Source: Enoplosus armatus
Taxonomy: Eukaryota > Chordata > Actinopteri > Centrarchiformes > Enoplosidae
Direction: 5' to 3'
NCBI RefSeq assembly: GCF_043641665.1
Contig: NC_092190.1
Location: forward strand, 10,255,548 to 10,319,547
Length of the DNA stretch: 64,000 bases
Each line of letters begins with the position of its first letter. Position 1 is the stretch's first letter. Positions 38,359 through 64,000 of the stretch are shown one piece after another. The notes beneath the pieces were generated by a model, which made no database searches, had not been told where the DNA came from, and was given only the letters and a program-made list of their open reading frames with translations. The translations under genes were made by a program, and so were the position numbers.

Positions 38359-41305
38359 GTCAGCTCGAGTTATGATCTATTGTTCTTGTTTTAAAACAGA
38401 ATGTTTCACTTTGTGTTGTACTACAGCAGGGGGCGTTACTAAAACTCATATAGTTGTTCTCTTGTTGAAGAAAACTAGCAAAACAACAATAAAACAATCT
38501 GAGAAGTATGTAAGATCAGATGGAGCCGTAAAAAATCATGGTGAAAAGGTAAGGCTGTTAATTGACCAACACAATACAACTGCCTTAACTGCCAGTAACG
38601 GTAACTGTAAACGACTTCCATTTTACAAGGTAATTTACGATTACGCGTGGGTGGGTTGCTATTTAATGTCCAAATTACATGCTTGTTCATATTTGATTGA
38701 ACTTGATTCTTTGAGAAAGTGAAAGCCCTATATCTCACACAGTTGATATTCTGGTTTGAACAGGTCTAACATGACCTGTAACCCTACAAAATGTTATGCT
38801 AACTCTTGGCCTCAATAGTTACCCAGGCATGCTAACATTTACAGCTAATGGATAGTTGCTGTTCGGGGGAGGGGCTTAGTGAATGGAGCTTTATGTTCTC
38901 TGCTGTTATTACACTGAAAGGTGTCAGGTTGTTATCCCCGCCACCATCCAGCATCTTCTTCAGCTTCTTTTATATCTTTCTTCTTGACCATCCAACATTA
39001 AAACACACATAAATAGTATCTATAGACACAGTACACACCTGGGTACAAACTGCTCCCTAAAGTAGCCCCGAGGGAGTGATGGAGACCAGAGAGAATCAGG
39101 GGAAACTGTGGATATACGGCAAAGGTGACTACAGTCGGTGCCCTAAATGGAAGACTGAGAGGAGGGGGATGTGTGTTTGATTCTTATTGGCTTATTGGTG
39201 TATCATCAGGGGGCAGCTTGGTCCAAATTACCTCTTGGCCATTTACCCCCTCCTTCTGTGTAATGGTAGACCTTTTCACCCCAGAAAAAATGACAGAGTG
39301 GCTCTGCTTCTGGTGGTGGTTTGATTTCGATTGATCACCATCACTGTCCCTGTGTTAACGCTAAAAATGTTATGCAGTTGTGTTGAATGGAAGTATTGTG
39401 AGTACTGTACCACAGCACAGTGCAGATGAGTAGTGAAAGGGCAAAAACACACACATATTTATTATTTATTATTTAATTACAGAATTACAGATGTGTTTTT
39501 AATCTGAAAATTACACACACTGATAGCTATCTTGCAATTTTGAAAAAATACAGAAATTCTGAGAATATATATAATATATTTTACAAAGATAAATTGTGAA
39601 AACTTTCAATTGAGGCAAACTCAGCATGATCAGCAAAAATCTGACAAGGAAAGGAAAGCACACTGTACCGTGTTGGGACACACAATATATGTGTGATGTG
39701 TGGCTGTACGTTGTCATCATCAACTGTGTGTATGTTTAAAGGATGTAGAAAAAGCAAAAAAAATAAAATAATTGCATCTAATTGCATGAGTTTTTTTTTG
39801 TTTTTTTTTACAAAAGAAATAAACACAGATTGTGATAGGTAGCATTTGGATGGTAGAGACTGAGTTAAACCAAAGCAAACTAGAGGATATGCTGCCCAGG
39901 AGAGAGACTGAAGGCAGCACGGACCTAAACAGGGCTGGGGGAGGCCTCGCAGGTGCCAACACTTCAGACTAACGACCCCCAGCTCCGACTGCAGACTCAT
40001 GCCAACAGCGAAAAGGAAACAGTATGGAAAGAAGGGATGACGTTTTTCTTTTTTCTTTAGTTATATTTTGTGTTCCAATATGTTACACACAAAATTTCAT
40101 AAAGAATAAATGAATCCCTGGGAGGTTTTTCAAAAAAAAAAAAATGGCTCATTTGAACAATAAATATTTATTTTGTTATCATGTTCTTGAGCTTGTACAG
40201 AACAAACAAGAACCCCCCCCCCCGCTTCACGTTGATACAGCATGTCTTCCAAACAAAGTCTGATTATTACAAAGCAAAGTTGAAAAATGACATAGACGTA
40301 GTCACCTCATCCACCAAAAACTCTCCAGTCTGCAAGCAACACAGTGTCAGTGGCTGTTGGTATGAAATAAACATGGGCCTTGAGAGTATAAGCAAAAATA
40401 TGTGTCAGCTTTATGATTTGTCAGTATTTTGTGTTGATTTTGGTATCCCAGGCTGTTTGTGACCACTGTTTAAAGTTCGCCAATCTTTTCTGTACAATAT
40501 AAAACACATCCATCAATTTTGTTAACTTGATGACTTAACAAATTGTCTTTCCTGCTTTAAACCTCCTCAGTCCTTTTTTAAATCTCAGAGCAAATACTGT
40601 ACATACCTGGGTGTGTGTGAGTCAGCACCCTCTGGTAGAAGCTGTTTACTGTGACACACACTGACACATAAACTCCCACACTTTGAGGTGAAGCCTTCCA
40701 GTGACTACTGCTTGGGGGAAACATTCCTCTGAGTTACTACAGCAGATTATTAATGTGGGAAGGCACTGTTCAGTTGTTTCATCTGACATGACTTGTCTTC
40801 ACCTGATTCTCAACAGAAACCACCGCGGGTTATTTAATGCCTGGAAGGGCAACCTCTCATCCTGGGAAATGTCACTTCACATTGGCATTATGGTGGGCCC
40901 TGCAAACATATTAAACCTCTTCAAGGGATGGTTCATCTAAATTACAAAAAAACACATTTTGTCACTTACTTCTAGTGGCATCTAGCTATGCAGATAGAGA
41001 TTTCTACCTCCACTTAAATACATTGATGGGAAATGCAATTTTGAGCAGTATTAGTACAATTTCAATGCTGTGAGCACCACAAAGTGAATTCACCTGCATT
41101 ATGGTGGGGCACAGGCAGAAATCAGGCAGAAGACTGGTATCCAAAACCTGATCAAATGAAACCAAGACTATCTGTCATGGTTTGTCATCACTACACATAA
41201 TTAACACCTGTGCTGCTGTGTTCCACCATGTTAATCTGCCTCTCACTCTGTTGTGAAACATTCATGTCAGTGACTTGTGTTGCTTATTTTGCTCTGCACT
41301 TGTAG

Positions 41306-41915
41306 GACTTTGTAAGTATATTTACTCAAGTGTTGTACTACAGCATAATTTTGAGGTACTTGTACTTTACTGTATTTATATTTACATTTTATGCTACTTT
41401 ATACTTCTACTCATATATCACTGGAAAATGTTATACTTTTTACTCCCAATACTACTACTTTTGGATTTAAAGAGCACTATAAGCGATTTAGCATTGCACT
41501 CCTATAACATGGTCGGACTCACGACGAAAAGGATAAAAATTGATGCAGTAAAACCAGATACCTTCTTTTTTTATTCCATGAATTCTTATTCTTGTCAAAA
41601 CCTGGTGCCTACATTACCCACAATGCAACAGTTTTGTCAGATTCTGGTTTGTTATGCTAGTAGTGGCTAATGTAGCCTCAAGCAGAGATGAGGAGCTGGC
41701 TACAGAGGTCTGGGGGGCTCACTTCGTTCTAACTTCACACCCACAGATTTTTTCTGGATTATATTTTATAATAATTTTATAAATATGATGTATTGCTATA
41801 GATTAAACTACCCAATCTAATGTTACCTTGACCAGCATTAAAATGCTGCTGAGATAATATGACATATTATAATATAACACTAATTGGGGTCACTCTGCAT
41901 AATGAAAGGTTCTAT
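41306..41915. mobile_element. Teleost 'ATTTACTCAAGT' repeat copy
   Basis: TTTACTCAAGTGTTGTACTA, then TTTTGAGGTACTTGTACTTT, then ATTTTATGCTACTTTATACT and TACTTTTTACTCC reproduce the consensus of a very common teleost non-autonomous element. The right end near CTGCATAATGAAAGG is approximate. The 131-codon frame inside it has no protein family resemblance. Confidence 0.6.
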
Positions 41916-42046
41916 AACTTTCTTCTACCACTGCACAAGGCATACAGACCTACACTTCTTTTACTGCATGAGTCCTGGAATTGACATCCATTATTCTTAT
42001 GCGTGCATAAACATACACTTTAAGACTGGCATTGACACAATTGTGC

Positions 42047-42052
42047 TTTATT
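42047..42052 (-). terminator. myo16: Candidate myo16 polyadenylation signal
   Basis: AATAAA on the - strand, and the first canonical hexamer I noticed downstream of the myo16 stop, about 3.15 kb away. Usage is not shown by the sequence alone. Confidence 0.35.
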
Positions 42053-45000
42053 GCTGTACAGGTACAGTACTTATAAAACATTGGGAAGATAATAATTATG
42101 AAATATCACATACAATCTTTTTTCTTTCCACAAACACATATGTATGCAGGTTAAAATATACTGTATGTCATGTACAAAAGAAAGACTACAATAAAAAAAC
42201 AACAGTATGAAAGGCAGTGAGATACCCCTGTTTAGGTGCTAAAATATTGTGTCTCTCTGGACGACTATACATGGACTGGGGACAATAAAACAGCCATTCT
42301 GCACTGGCTGCAGCACCAGAGAGCAGAGGATTTTTAGATTTCCTGACTAACAACGATGACTTGAGGCAGTAATCTGACTGCCAGAGTTTGGTAATGCTTT
42401 CGACAGACTGAGCTAGGTCATCAGGGATTGTATATGGTATGTGCACAGGTCGGTCAGTTAAAGGTGGATGTAAATGGATGGAAGTGTTTAGATGAGTGAC
42501 GGGGGACAGTGCAGTGATTCACAGTGCAGTGGGAAGCAGTTCGTCACATTAGACAGCCAGTTTGTATCTACTCAGCATGAGCACGTTATAGGGGGCCGGG
42601 CCCAACATGTGGTCATGCAAGGTAAAATGCACTGATATGCTTTAAAAGACAATAAAAAACAAATAATCCTCATTTCATGATTTCAGTAAACATGGTAATA
42701 CACAAAACCATAATGATCCTAATGAGGCTATAAATTCTCTTTCATTGGCATTGGCAAGTTGATTGGCTCGATCTTGGTTCCTTTCTATTTTGTTAGATAC
42801 ACATAGTTTTAAATCCTCATGTGCATGAGCTGAATCATACTATCTTTGACATAGTTCTGCAATGCACTCATGCAACCCCAATCACAGCACGCGCGATGTG
42901 ACTCATGGAGCAAATCAATACCTTATCAGAAATGCTGCATCGTTATTAACTTGCTTTAAAAGAAAAATTAACTGCATACATAACTTCTGAAGACAATAAT
43001 CACATTAAGCAGTCAGGTACACTGTTTAGATACAGGCGCATGTTCCAGTAATAAGATACGCAGGGTGTCATTGGTGTGCACAGGCAGTGAAAGAAAATTT
43101 TGCATTTATACATTCAGCCAGTCAGTCAAAAACGCAGCTCAGCTGATTCGCCATCTTTGTTGTGAATGTCAGCGGTCTCCACTAATTCCTCTTGAATATT
43201 TGTGCACCTGCACTGACGGCAGCCGAGATCGATCCTGTGATGGTGCTGCTAATTTGTGAGGCTGAATCAATCAGACACATAGTGGATGATCAGTGGGAAT
43301 GAGAAATCAATTAGAGCTATTGATACTTTGAGGCTCTAACAATTCAGACCGATCTTCAAAGATCAAACAGCTTGTCGAGACACGCCCAGCCCATTACAGA
43401 AGTCAACACGACACCACATAAATATTGTGCAATAAAACATCCATATACAATGAAAACGTCTGCCTTGCATCGTAGGAACAGAACAACAGAGTCAAGAGGG
43501 GAAAAAACAAATATTAAATAGAGTATAAAGAATTTCATAGCCATAGACAATCATTCTGAAAAAAAGATATTCACATTTTAAAATAAACCTCTTCTCTTTA
43601 TCTCAGTCATTGCATCTAACCCAAGACATTCTTAAATCTCAGTTTCACCATCATAGACAGTATTATCTCATCTCTTCCTTGTCTTTCAATTCAATCTCTG
43701 CGCTTTTCCGCTATAGTAAAAGCTAGAACATAAAACACTGGTCACTATTTACAGAGCGTTTACCATGGAGACACCCGTAGAGCCGGTTCGATCCATCAGG
43801 AAGGTGGGGGAAGGGCAAAAGGGGTCTGTTTGTTGGGGTCAAGTGGGGAAAGGAGATGAAGGGAGGACACGGAAGGTAATGGGCATCTGTGCGGACACAC
43901 CCACGGTGGAGGGATCTGTACAATAATTGAGTTCATCTGTGCCCGAGTTCCTGAGCTCTGCACAGTCTCCTGAACAACACTGAACTCATGAAACTGTTCA
44001 GTTGTGGATGAAACACAATGAGAGTTAAGTCGCTACTTTTCAAGTGTAGACTGTTGTATTTTTTTCTCCCCCCTCTTTTCTCCTCATGTTCTTTTGATCT
44101 ATTTAAAAACGGTCCATTGAATCACCACTGAACCGCAGTAACAGCTATGGTTTGGTCATTTATGTCAGTCTGTACATATGAGTACATGGGGACTACTGTA
44201 TACATCAGTATTTGTAACTATACTTGTTAGTTTAGACGTATCACTTTGGCACAGAGTTTCATGTTCACAACATGAACTATATACCTGTCAGCTAAAGCTA
44301 TGTTAGTTTAGCGTTACCTTTGTTGAATCCCCTTTTCCTAGTAAAGGTTAGTGCAGTTGTTAGCATTTTGGCCAGAGGTTTTTGTTCCTCAAAGGCTGGT
44401 GGTAACAATGGGAGAGAAGTGCACCTTGGGATATTACTGAGGTTACCCTGACCCCTGGTCACTAGTTGCCAAGGCTGCAGTAGCACTTAGAGCCCAAACG
44501 TGGGAGGCTAAGTGAGAGCTGCGTACCTGAAAAGCTCCCATGTCTAAGCCAGTACAATGATGCTAAAACTGGAGGTGTCCGAAGGCGTCGGCTGACTTGT
44601 AAACTTCAGAGAGGACTGAGACTCTGGGGGTGCACACACAAGCACTCATGGGGACATCACAGGACAGCATGTCAAGTATAATCAGCACCATGTTTGGGGG
44701 TGGAGCTCCTTTGAATGCAGTAGAACAACATGGCTATGATACAGACAGACTAAAAGGGCCATTTAGTATCTGACTATTATGAAAACACTGCAAGTCTGCT
44801 CTTTAATTCAGCCTCACCATACATTTAGTCTCAGAGGAACTGAAAATAAATAATGTGATCATTATTTTTCTGTCTGACTGTCTTGTTCATAAAATCTTTG
44901 TTCACAAAAACCAGAAAAGCAGCTCCCCATGAACCTCTACGGTGTCTGCTTTCCACTCATCTTCACAGAGTACTGAGCTTCTATCATACAGGTCGGGGAA

Positions 45001-45196
45001 TCCTCCACAGTCAAGGTCAAAGGCGCAGAGGCAGGACCTTCAGCCCAGGGACGAGGCTCACGCTTTGGGGCTTAGAGCTTTAACCTGGCCCCTGGGCATT
45101 GAGGTTACTTGGTCCACATAAAAAAAAGAAAAAAAAGAGCATGTGCGAGTGTGGCTGAAGAGAAAGAGAGGGGGGAACTTCATCACACAACCTCTT
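42047..45196 (-). other. myo16: Probable myo16 3' UTR
   Basis: On the - strand this begins after the TGA at 45197-45199 and runs to a canonical AATAAA (42047-42052) in the context CAATAAAGCACAA. No exon or other gene is seen in it. A nearer ATTAAA variant at 44802-44807 could end a short form with a UTR of about 0.4 kb. The extent is inferred. Confidence 0.4.
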
Positions 45197-60578
<15,382 letters not shown>

Positions 60579-63500
60579 CTGAGACACAAATAAAAAATAA
60601 AAAACCCCAGAAAACATTAGAGCAGCAGAGACAAACAATCTCAAAGTGCTGAACTTAAAAATTTAGACAACACATAGTGACACCGCCTCTTTTCAGATAC
60701 AATGGGTTCAAAGGTCAGTGGGGTCATACGGCAGACCAGCCAAACAGCATCTGTTCCTATTGGTGTTGCCCTGGGCAACCGTTGCTATGAATGGTGAGCT
60801 GGATGGAGACAGAGGTTTGTTTGTGGCTGGGGTGGTGGGGGTGAAAGAGAAAATGAGCAAGAGAAATGTTGACACAGAATTCAATGACAGAAAATATGTA
60901 TCTCTTTACATGTAAATAACTGTAGATGTTTTTATGTGTGGTGTGAATTCTGAACGTGTAGACATGAATGAATGAACAGTGTAAGGGTGAGGCTGGCTTA
61001 TGACGGGAAGCTTGCCAATTTGAATGCCTGGACCAGATAAAAATGTGAATGGAATAAAAACAACACATTCTCCCCTTCATAAGCAGTTGCTTAAGAAGGG
61101 ACTTGTTTGCTCCTTTGCACCTGCTCCAGGAAGACTGAGCAGCCACACAGTTTGTAAGTGTGAACATAATTGTACAGAAGAAGAATAAGTGATTGTAGTT
61201 AAAATGGTGTAGCTGGCAGCAAAAGGTACAGCAGTGTGTGTTCCTTCAGGCAGTGATGAAATCTTCCATTTCAACTCTTCCCCATTGTCTACAGAGCCTG
61301 AACATGTCACTAATATTATACTATTATATGAGACAAATATCATACACTCACTGTTGAATAGCTACCACAGAAAGTATGTTACTATATAAAATTACTCATT
61401 TAAACTCAGACAAAGGTGGAGTCACAAGATATACAGTAAATATTATAGGCCTTTTTCACGGCAGACATTTTGACTTGTCATTGCAGGAAAAGCACCAGTA
61501 TTACTAATAACATTAATGATGGCTCTGTATTCAAGTGCCCCAGTGAGCCATGACAGTGTGACAGTGAACCAGCATTCACAATACCAGGACTCAGAAACTG
61601 GAGCAGCTGAATGGAATTCAGCCATCATTCATTTTATTATTTACACTTTACGTACATTTTAGCATTTTTCCTACTGTGACATGTCAAAATGTTTTTTTTC
61701 CAGGAGTCCTTCTTTATAATATACTGCATCTCTTACTGTTTTCACGACATTCGCATAATTAAAAGATTATTTTAGTTGTTAGTTTATTTAAGACAATAGA
61801 TTAAGAATTTACCCTTGTATTTCTGTCCAGGAGCTGTAGGTAAATATTATTGTACTATTAAATTTGTTTATCTGGAAACTGGTGGATCACAGTGTTACCT
61901 TGAAACTTTACATATCTTAAATAAAGCTATGTTAAACTGACATGGCTGGTACAGGGGCAACCCACACAGATCAATACTTATATTTATCAATATCTTTGGT
62001 TTTGTCATACCGCATTGTAACTAGGGCCCTTTTTGTATAATATTTTTTATCAGTTTTGAAATGTATTCATGGATATGTAAGAGTATATACTGTATGTGTA
62101 TACAGATAAGTCAGCAATTATGATATTTTCTGAATGAAATAGGAATAGAAATACACAAAACCCCCAAACATCACATCAGTTGGTCAGTGCATTATGTCTT
62201 CTGTTATCAATGAGAGGAAGAACCAGCTGATGATGTCACACATCTGATGAGGAAAATATAACAAGCAGATGGCTGGAAGCATAAACCACTTGTGTTGTCA
62301 ATAGTAAGTAAGTGAGGGCATGTGAATTTGGGATGTGTTTGATTTGCAAGAGTGGGGTCTGTCTGAACTCTCCCTAACCCTCTCTCTGTATGGTAATACC
62401 AGTCCTGCAGACAGCACACGCTGTCCCACTGGGCCCATAAAACACAAAGGAACTCTGTAAACCCATGACCTTCCCTATGAGGATATGAAAACCATCGATG
62501 GTCCCCGCTTTTACAAGACCCAAGGGGGCTTCATGTGGAGTCAAAGAAGTGAAATAACCCCTTTGATAAGAGTTTAAATGGAGGGCTACAAGGCGTTAAT
62601 GTGGTTCTCTGTGACCAAAGGGCCATCAGTGACCACTGTTACTGAGCATCACAAAGGTGGTAAAGGCAACGCAGCTGGAATTTATACCACTCACTTCCTA
62701 TCCATCTGACAAACTTTCAGTTACCACATCCTCAAGGCCTATTGCCGTTGTTTAGTCATGGATTTTCATCCCAGTGATCAGTCTGATGATGGATATTCTT
62801 CTCTAGGTAACTTGATAACCTACAAATGTGTGCATTTATCCATCAATGGGAGGTAATGAGGACCCACTTGGAACTGGCCATTTAGAAAACGTGACCTATA
62901 TGCTTGTGAGCTGCATTTGTGACACGCTCTATAAATACTGATGCCTCTTTCTCATCCATTTTGTAACAATGAAGCTCTGAGGAAAGCAACACACATGGAG
63001 GGCTGGGATTTACGGAGATCAGGTTCAAGTGGTAGTATTTGACCTTACACATTGGCAGAAAATAAATCTGGCCACAAAACACATAGTGTATCATAAAAGA
63101 CAAATAAAAGCAACAGTAAAATAGATTTCCTCATAAATCACTCTGGTTACCAGGAGACTAATGTAATTTGCTTCAGGCGGTCACTATGACTTAGTCAAGA
63201 GGCCTGCATGGTTCCAGTGTGCAAGTGTGTATTTGTGTGTACACACTGGCGTGTTTGTGTTCTTGAGAATATAGCAACTTCAAGATTAATGGCTGATTTA
63301 TTGGCCTGTCATTTTGATTAGTCAAGGGCCGGGGCCTGTTTTGAAAGAGTGACAATTGGAAAGAGAAAAAGGAATAAGAAACAGGACAGAATTGAGATAG
63401 TGTGTGTGCACTAGAGAAAAAGGGAAAGATAAAGACTGAAATGAAGTGACTGAACGGAAGAAAGAAATAAAAAATGCTGGGATCAGAAAAGAAAGAAGAG

Positions 63501-64000
63501 GCAGGAAAATGAAAGAAAAAGAGAAGCTGGTGGTTCAGAAGAGAGAACATGAGAGAAAAGGATGAGAAATTGAGTGAGAAAGAGCTCTGTGAAGGCAGCA
63601 GTGTAGTCCACCCCCACTCTGCAGCAGCTCCCTCCTCCAAGGCTGTGTTCATTCATTGTCCGTGCCTGTGTTGAACCCAATGAAGGAGAGAGCGAGCAAG
63701 ATATGAATGGCACTTGGGCTAGGCTGACTGGTGTCTTTGTGAGTGGCAGCCACTTAAATTAAGCATAGCCTTAATGTATAAACAGCAGAACAGGGACACA
63801 CGTCAGACAAAGGCACATTCAAAGGGTCAATTTGTATGAACACAAAACACAAACTAGAATTACCGCCCCGCAGTTGTCAGCCTCCGCCAACCAGTCATGC
63901 TGCAGTTTACCTCCATGTTTGTCCAATCTCATATAATATATGTAGTGGATACTTGGAAGGAATTTAATAAAATGCACAAAGTGTATTTTTTGGCTAAATG
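60579..64000 (-). other. myo16: myo16 intron, continues past window
   Basis: At least 3.4 kb between the converter exon and the next upstream motor exon. It contains the MITE copy at 61446-61710 and purine-rich DNA at about 63355-63590. I looked for the expected GYPVR-type motor segment and did not find it. Confidence 0.65.
61446..61710. mobile_element. TIR-bearing MITE, copy 2 (in myo16 intron)
   Basis: It begins TAGGCCTTTTTCACGGCAGA, then CATTTTGACTTGTCA, and ends with CCTACTGTGACATGTCAAAATG followed by a decayed terminus. The interior shares CACAATACCAGGAC and TGAATGGAATTCAGCCA with the copy at 38127-38358. The right boundary is approximate because the end has degenerated into a T run. 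Confidence 0.7.

Larger units (their letters stand above)
17581..42046. other. Intergenic region between convergent irs2 and myo16
   Basis: About 24 kb in which no exon, RNA gene or long reading frame could be supported. All reading frames are under about 155 codons and lack family resemblance. Recognisable contents are (GA)n and (CA)n microsatellites and mobile elements at 27715-28765, 38127-38358 and 41306-41915. There is also a repeat fragment at 24990-25110. Homeodomain-motif-rich blocks lie near 17925-18105, 18475-18510, 34050-34150 and 35230-35260 and could be enhancers. Confidence 0.6.

Noticed and set aside
63867..63925. Possible upstream myo16 exon on the - strand (frame reading LDKHGGKLQHDW, donor-like GTAATT)
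   Set aside because: It ends in the wrong phase for the exon at 60578, lacks a pyrimidine tract at its acceptor, and does not resemble the expected motor segment.

Overview
The window looks like nuclear DNA of a ray-finned (teleost, probably percomorph) fish. It has spliced vertebrate genes with GT-AG introns, very long (CA)n/(GT)n tracts, small mobile elements of families common in teleosts, and no bacterial-type gene packing. Only two protein-coding genes can be supported. They are convergent (tail to tail): irs2 (insulin receptor substrate 2) on the + strand and the 3' half of myo16 (unconventional myosin XVI, also called NYAP3) on the - strand. The same neighbours in the same orientation are known on human 13q33-q34, so this is an ancient linkage.

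Layout. 1-4347: irs2 upstream region and 5' leader, with CRE-like sites, a FOXO-type site, a TATA-like box and short upstream ORFs. 4348-7726: irs2 exon 1, which carries 1126 of about 1127 codons (PH domain, PTB domain, KRLB segment, nine YXXM motifs). 7727-15079: a single intron rich in microsatellites and two AT-rich MITEs. 15080-~17580: irs2 exon 2, which completes one Glu codon, gives the stop, and is otherwise 3' UTR. ~17580-42046: gene-poor intergenic DNA with several mobile-element copies and homeodomain-motif-rich blocks that may be enhancers. ~42047-45196: probable myo16 3' UTR. 45197-60578: eight myo16 coding exons on the - strand, all joining in phase, for about 840 C-terminal residues (end of the motor converter, IQ motif, two NYAP cassettes, poly-proline stretch, conserved tail). 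60579-64000: myo16 intron with no exon that I can support.

Both proteins are scaffolds that, when tyrosine-phosphorylated, recruit the p85 subunit of class I PI3-kinase. IRS2 does so downstream of insulin/IGF-1 receptors. MYO16/NYAP3 does so in neurons downstream of Src-family kinases, and also contacts the WAVE actin machinery. They are unrelated in fold, yet both carry YXXM motifs and have stayed adjacent. I did not find a convincing new biological system. The most interesting points are the two-adaptor neighbourhood, the near-empty second coding exon of irs2, the duplicated NYAP cassette, a fish-specific YASM site in IRS2, candidate FOXO/CREB and mRNA-stability elements, and a two-copy terminal-inverted-repeat MITE.
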